Positions 40,881 to 43,901 of a stretch of 43,901 nucleotides of DNA are shown here, piece by piece (positions within the stretch are counted from its first letter, which is position 1; the number at the start of each line of letters is the position of its first letter). The stretch is from the NCBI GenBank assembly GCA_030040265.1, contig JASHUB010000069.1:1-43901 (forward strand), read 5' to 3'. Made by a program: the position numbers and the translations under genes. The notes under the pieces were generated by a model. It was not told the origin of the DNA and did not search any database. It saw only the letters and a list, made by a program, of their open reading frames with translations. Origin of the DNA: Microcaldota archaeon. GTDB taxonomy: Archaea > Micrarchaeota > Micrarchaeia > Micrarchaeales > CABMGC01.

Positions 40881-41597
40881 TCACTTAAGCATGATCTCTA
40901 TGCGCTTCCTCCTTGTGCCTTTGTTCTCGTAGTTGCTGAGAGTTATCGTGCCCAACTCGCTCGTGTTCGCGACGTGCGTACCGCCGTCAGCCTGCGTGTC
41001 GACGCCTTCTATCTCGACCACCCTGACCCGCTTGAGGGTCTCCAGCAGCTTCCTGCCAGGTTCCGTCCGGGCAAGGCGGGTCGCCTTCGCGGCCTCCTCG
41101 ACGCTTATCTCCCTGCAGTTTATCCTGTGCCCTTCCTTGGCGACCGCATTCGTCTTGTCGAGTATCTCCTGCACCTTCTCTCTGCTCAGGTCCGGCATGT
41201 CTATGTCTATCCTTGCGCGCTCGGGATATATCTGGCCTCCGGTTATCATGCCAGAACCGTAGTAGACCTCGATGACTCCGTCGAGCGTGTGCAGCGCCGT
41301 GTGCAGCCTCATGCATGCATACCTCCGGTTCCAGTCTATCGCGCATCTTGCGGCATCGCCGGGCTTTGCGTCGACGTTTCTGTCAAGGATGTGCACTACG
41401 TCATCGCCTTCCTTCTTGAGCCCAGTGACCCTGTATTCTGCGCCGTTGACCGTTATCATGCCCGTATCATCTGGCTGTCCGCCGCCCGCTGGGTAGAATA
41501 TCGTCCGGTCGAGGACGAGCTGGTTGCTCTCTGCCCTGGTTACCGTCGCCTCGAGCTCCTTCGCATATGAATCGACGAGGTACACCTTTTCAGTCAT
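40881..41597 (-). CDS. alaX: Alanyl-tRNA editing protein AlaX
   Basis: Hydrolyses mischarged Ser-tRNA(Ala) or Gly-tRNA(Ala) in trans. 238 residues from the ATG at 41597, the AlaX-M layout. The N-terminal barrel has YPAGGGQPDDTG, the editing core HTALH (His99, His103) and the second metal site QADGGTHV (His208). Asp204 stands where the AlaRS editing domain has Cys (CGGTH), so the zinc ligand set is changed or Asp replaces it. ATG overlaps the CYTH stop (ATGA at 41594-41597). Confidence 0.92.
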   Translation of the reverse strand: MTEKVYLVDSYAKELEATVTRAESNQLVLDRTIFYPAGGGQPDDTGMITVNGAEYRVTGLKKEGDDVVHILDRNVDAKPGDAARCAIDWNRRYACMRLHTALHTLDGVIEVYYGSGMITGGQIYPERARIDIDMPDLSREKVQEILDKTNAVAKEGHRINCREISVEEAAKATRLARTEPGRKLLETLKRVRVVEIEGVDTQADGGTHVANTSELGTITLSNYENKGTRRKRIEIMLK

Positions 41598-42175
41598 GCC
41601 TTGCCACCAAACGCATATCCGTTCTTCTTTAGAATCATGTAGGGATACCCGTAAACCTCTTCGGGCCCGCACTCCGCGCCCAGTTCCTTGAGCACCGAGT
41701 ACAGGTACTTCCTGCACTCCTTCGGGTCATCGAAGTGCTTCAGCGCCTCGACCTCGATGAACCGGCCCAGTCCCTCGACCTTGTCTATGGCTATCTCCGT
41801 GTCTTTGAACTCCCATGTGTCCCTGGACTTGTCCACGACGGCGAGCTCTCTGAAGCCGAGGTTCAGCAGGATCTTCTTGATCTGCTCTGCGCTCTCCACG
41901 TGCGTCTCGAACTCGTCGGCGTAGTCGTGCACGGCAGCGCCCTCTGGCTTGTAGTGCTTGAACGTTATCGAAGCTCCGTTCTTCGCCTCCCTGACCCTGA
42001 GCCACTCTGAAGGGTGCTTCGGGCTGAGGAAGTCCCTTGAGGGGTGGTTGAAGTAGGTGTCCCTCTGCACGATACCTTTCGCCTTCGGTTTTGACTTTGC
42101 TTCCAAGAACTCGACTACCTTTTCCTCGTTGAGGAGAGGCAACTTTATCTCTATCTCCACATCCTGGCTTGCCAA
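41594..42175 (-). CDS. CYTH-domain protein (CyaB / thiamine-triphosphatase-like)
   Basis: 193 residues. The triphosphate-binding start EIEIK (7-11), RDTYFNHPSRDF, WLRVRE and ITFKHYKPEG, and IAIDKVEGLGRFIEVE form the tunnel of acidic and basic residues typical of class IV adenylate cyclase and thiamine triphosphatase relatives. Start TTG 42175 is supported by GGGGTG upstream; GTG 42160 is an alternative. It lies between DUF655 and alaX. Archaeal members are usually triphosphatases or of unknown role. Confidence 0.88.
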   Translation of the reverse strand: MASQDVEIEIKLPLLNEEKVVEFLEAKSKPKAKGIVQRDTYFNHPSRDFLSPKHPSEWLRVREAKNGASITFKHYKPEGAAVHDYADEFETHVESAEQIKKILLNLGFRELAVVDKSRDTWEFKDTEIAIDKVEGLGRFIEVEALKHFDDPKECRKYLYSVLKELGAECGPEEVYGYPYMILKKNGYAFGGKA

Positions 42176-42187
42176 TAGGGCACCCCG

Positions 42188-42778
42188 TTACCTGTGCTGT
42201 TCCTCCATGTGCTTGGAGTATGGCCTTGATAATACGTAGAACCTCGACTCGCCCTTCAGCTCGACGAGGACGCGCTCCGCGAGCAGCTTGACCGGGTCCT
42301 GCAGCAGCGGCACGCGCGCCGTTATGTCTGCGAAGGACTCGAACTTCTTCTGGTCCCTAGCGTCGAGTATGGCTGTGAGGTGCTTCTTGCCAACGCTCGG
42401 CAGCAGCTCTAGCGAGTGCATCCTTATGTTGAGCGGGCCTGCGTTGTTGAACAGCTCCACGAACTTCGCCTCGTTCTTCTTGATTATCTCAGATATGACG
42501 TTGACTATCTCCTTCTTAGCGCCCTCCGTGAGCTCCTCGTACTTTATCCTTGACTTGATCAGCGATATCTTGTCGCGCTCGCCCTTGCCTATGTAGACGC
42601 GCTCGCCGACCTTCAGGGCAGGACCCTTCGGTATCGCCTCAAGGAGCGTGAACTTGTTCTCCCCCATGAGCTGCACCAGCGGCTCTGACTTCGCGGAGAA
42701 GGATCTTCCGGTAGGGAGATAGTCTAGGACTACAGCGTATTCCTCCAAATCCCCTCCTTTATGCTGCTCCATCTCCAT
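42188..42778 (-). CDS. DUF655 RNA-binding protein (COG1491)
   Basis: 196 residues. An N-terminal OB-like domain (EEYAVVLDYLPTG, ALKVGERVYIGKGERDKI) is followed by a helix-hairpin-helix region SLELLPSVGKKHLTAIL and a C-terminal RFYVLSRP end. It matches the archaeal family normally found next to rpoF and ksgA. Here rpoF is adjacent but ksgA is not. A role in rRNA or tRNA handling is inferred from that conserved position, not shown. Confidence 0.9.
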   Translation of the reverse strand: MEMEQHKGGDLEEYAVVLDYLPTGRSFSAKSEPLVQLMGENKFTLLEAIPKGPALKVGERVYIGKGERDKISLIKSRIKYEELTEGAKKEIVNVISEIIKKNEAKFVELFNNAGPLNIRMHSLELLPSVGKKHLTAILDARDQKKFESFADITARVPLLQDPVKLLAERVLVELKGESRFYVLSRPYSKHMEEQHR

Positions 42779-42800
42779 AAAAACACCAAAACAGTCGGAC

Positions 42801-43139
42801 TTACTTGCCCCTGTAGCTCTCCACTACGGCCAGGGCCTTTGTGACAACGTCGTCTTCGACTGTCTTCTTTTCTATAATAAGTACCTGCTTGAGCTGGGTG
42901 ATGTCCAGGGGCATGATGTCGACCACCTTGGTGGCGCCCTTTGCGCTGAGCCCCAGCTCTTCTAGCTCCTTCCGCATCTTCTTTGACTTGCCCTCGTCCA
43001 GCTTTGCGAACTTCTTTGCGTAATCGTAAGCGAGCTGCTGCTCGTATCCTAGCTCCCCGGCCTTCTTCCTTGCCTCTAGTATCTCCAGTACCTCCGGAAG
43101 TGATACTACCTGGCTCTCGGAGCCATTCTTTCCAATCAT
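42801..43139 (-). CDS. rpoF: RNA polymerase subunit Rpo4 (F)
   Basis: 112 residues. Forms the Rpo4/7 stalk that binds RNA and initiation factors. Helical HRDC-like fold with VVSLPEVLEILEARKKAGELGYEQ split as VSLPEVLEILEARK and ELGYEQQLAYDYAKKF, then GATKVVDIMPLDITQLKQVL, the family's VDL-x-P-x-x-x-x-ELR-x-I equivalent. ATG 43139. TATA candidates lie in the 85-base divergent region (GGTTTAATAATG on the minus strand, about 43172-43183). DUF655 follows by 22 bases. Confidence 0.9.
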   Translation of the reverse strand: MIGKNGSESQVVSLPEVLEILEARKKAGELGYEQQLAYDYAKKFAKLDEGKSKKMRKELEELGLSAKGATKVVDIMPLDITQLKQVLIIEKKTVEDDVVTKALAVVESYRGK

Positions 43140-43224
43140 GTCTACACCGTCACATTATATGACCTAAGTGCATTATTAAACCTTTTCATTGTATTATCCA
43201 ATGTAAGTTTCCGAGAGTGAATCG

Positions 43225-43901
43225 ATGGATACGCACGAGATGTTCGATGCAATACTCAAGGAGATGAAGAACCACATAGCCGGAAAAACCGAGGTTCTAG
43301 AGCTGCTTTTCATAGCGCTGGTCGCGGACGGCCACGCGCTGCTCGAAGGAGTGCCGGGAGTGGCGAAAACGACAACCACCAAGACCCTTGCTTCGATCAT
43401 CCAGGCGGATTTCAAGAGGATACAGTGCACAGGCGACCTCGACCTCAGGGACATAAACGGCTACACATACATGGACGAGACCGATGGCAAGATAAAGTTC
43501 CACCAGGGCCCCGTGTTCACGAACATACTTCTCGCCGACGAATTGAACAGGGCTGCCCCGAAGACAATGAACGGGTTGCTCGAGACCCTCGAGGAGAAGC
43601 AGGTGACCACTGGCGGCGAGACAATGAAGTTGCCGAGGCCTTTCATCGCTTTTGCGACGCAGAACCCTCTCAACATAGAGGGCACCATCCCGATACCGAA
43701 GGTGCTCTCGGACAGGTTCCTCATCCGGATAGAGGTCAAGTACCCGACCATGGAGGAGGAGCAGAACATGCTCAGGATAAAGGAAAGGGAGGAGAAGATA
43801 GAGGCGAAGAAGATAGCCACCACCGGCGACATAGTCAGGATGCAGGAGGATGCAAAGACCGTCGAGATGCCTGACGACGTGGTCCAGTACATAACCAAGC
43901 T
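43225..43901 (+). CDS. MoxR-family AAA+ ATPase, N-terminal part (continues past window)
   Basis: 225 residues seen, frame open to the window end. Walker A is EGVPGVAKTT, Walker B LLADELNRA. The MoxR signature KTMNGLLETLEEKQVTTGG, split as KTMNGLLETLEEKQV and TTGG, is followed by ATQNPLNIEGT and VLSDRFLIRI. MoxR proteins act as chaperones that load metals or activate partners with a VWA or DUF58 domain, usually encoded next. ATG 43225 follows GAGAGTGA. The rest of the operon is outside the window. Confidence 0.92.
   Translation, partial: MDTHEMFDAILKEMKNHIAGKTEVLELLFIALVADGHALLEGVPGVAKTTTTKTLASIIQADFKRIQCTGDLDLRDINGYTYMDETDGKIKFHQGPVFTNILLADELNRAAPKTMNGLLETLEEKQVTTGGETMKLPRPFIAFATQNPLNIEGTIPIPKVLSDRFLIRIEVKYPTMEEEQNMLRIKEREEKIEAKKIATTGDIVRMQEDAKTVEMPDDVVQYITK

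Overview
The window is archaeal. It encodes RNA polymerase subunits Rpo11 (L) and Rpo4 (F), ribosomal proteins eL21, eS19, eL31 and eL39, aIF6, aPelota, prefoldin alpha, PDCD5, the RFC small subunit, topoisomerase VI subunit A, membrane-anchored LonB, and a TATA-binding protein. Most genes are preceded by archaeal TATA boxes, often only 25-35 bases from the start codon, which suggests many short-leader or leaderless mRNAs. Small proteins, tight overlaps, a QAAVEF-type pilin leader and several reduced proteins suggest a DPANN lineage such as Micrarchaeota. That placement is inference; no rRNA gene is present to settle it.

Layout. 1-5.9 kb: end of ileS, an SDR dehydrogenase, a zinc-ribbon protein, a two-helix membrane protein, topA and a short TrmI-like methyltransferase. 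5.8-10 kb: a HAD protein overlapping rfcS, two half-size EamA/SMR-like membrane proteins, a GNAT and tyrS. 9.8-10.09 kb is the longest non-coding stretch (281 bases), with an orphan TATA box and two inverted repeats. 10.1-16.8 kb: lonB, top6A (start unresolved), a pentapeptide-repeat protein, rpiB overlapping a GspE/TadA-type ATPase, and two unknown proteins. 16.8-21.5 kb: the translation and targeting cluster eS19-PDCD5-eL39-eL31-aIF6-prefoldin alpha-ftsY (minus strand), and rpoL-DUF99 (plus strand). 21.5-26.6 kb: two unknown proteins, an aldo/keto reductase, a metallo-hydrolase, ksgA/dim1 and a sugar nucleotidyltransferase. 26.7-31.3 kb: acetoacetyl-CoA synthetase, HMG-CoA synthase, thiolase and a DUF35 protein, an apparent entry module for mevalonate and archaeal lipid synthesis. 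31.4-34.8 kb: a pilin-like surface protein, pelota, a DedA protein, a TBP of only one repeat, and rpl21e. 34.8-40.2 kb: one gene of 5.3 kb. 40.3-43.1 kb: flavin reductase, AlaX, CYTH, DUF655 and rpoF. 43.2 kb to the end: a partial MoxR ATPase.

The most striking region is 34.79-40.30 kb. A single gene encodes about 1776 residues: ten tandem 88-89-residue repeats, a beta-sandwich-like segment and a SNF2-type ATPase. It lies exactly between the 3' end of rpl21e and a second copy of that 3' end (19 of 20 bases identical, same nine residues plus stop, synonymous differences on either side). This looks like a one-gene element inserted at the end of a ribosomal protein gene, with the displaced host tail still in place next to the following gene. 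No integrase is visible. A defence or DNA-surveillance role is plausible but unproven.

The second striking item is the TBP gene at 34130-34450. It encodes one TBP repeat (106 residues) with both intercalating Phe positions, rather than the usual two repeats. It would have to dimerise to form the DNA-binding saddle. Several divergent promoters in the window have near-palindromic TATA boxes, which would suit a symmetric TBP.
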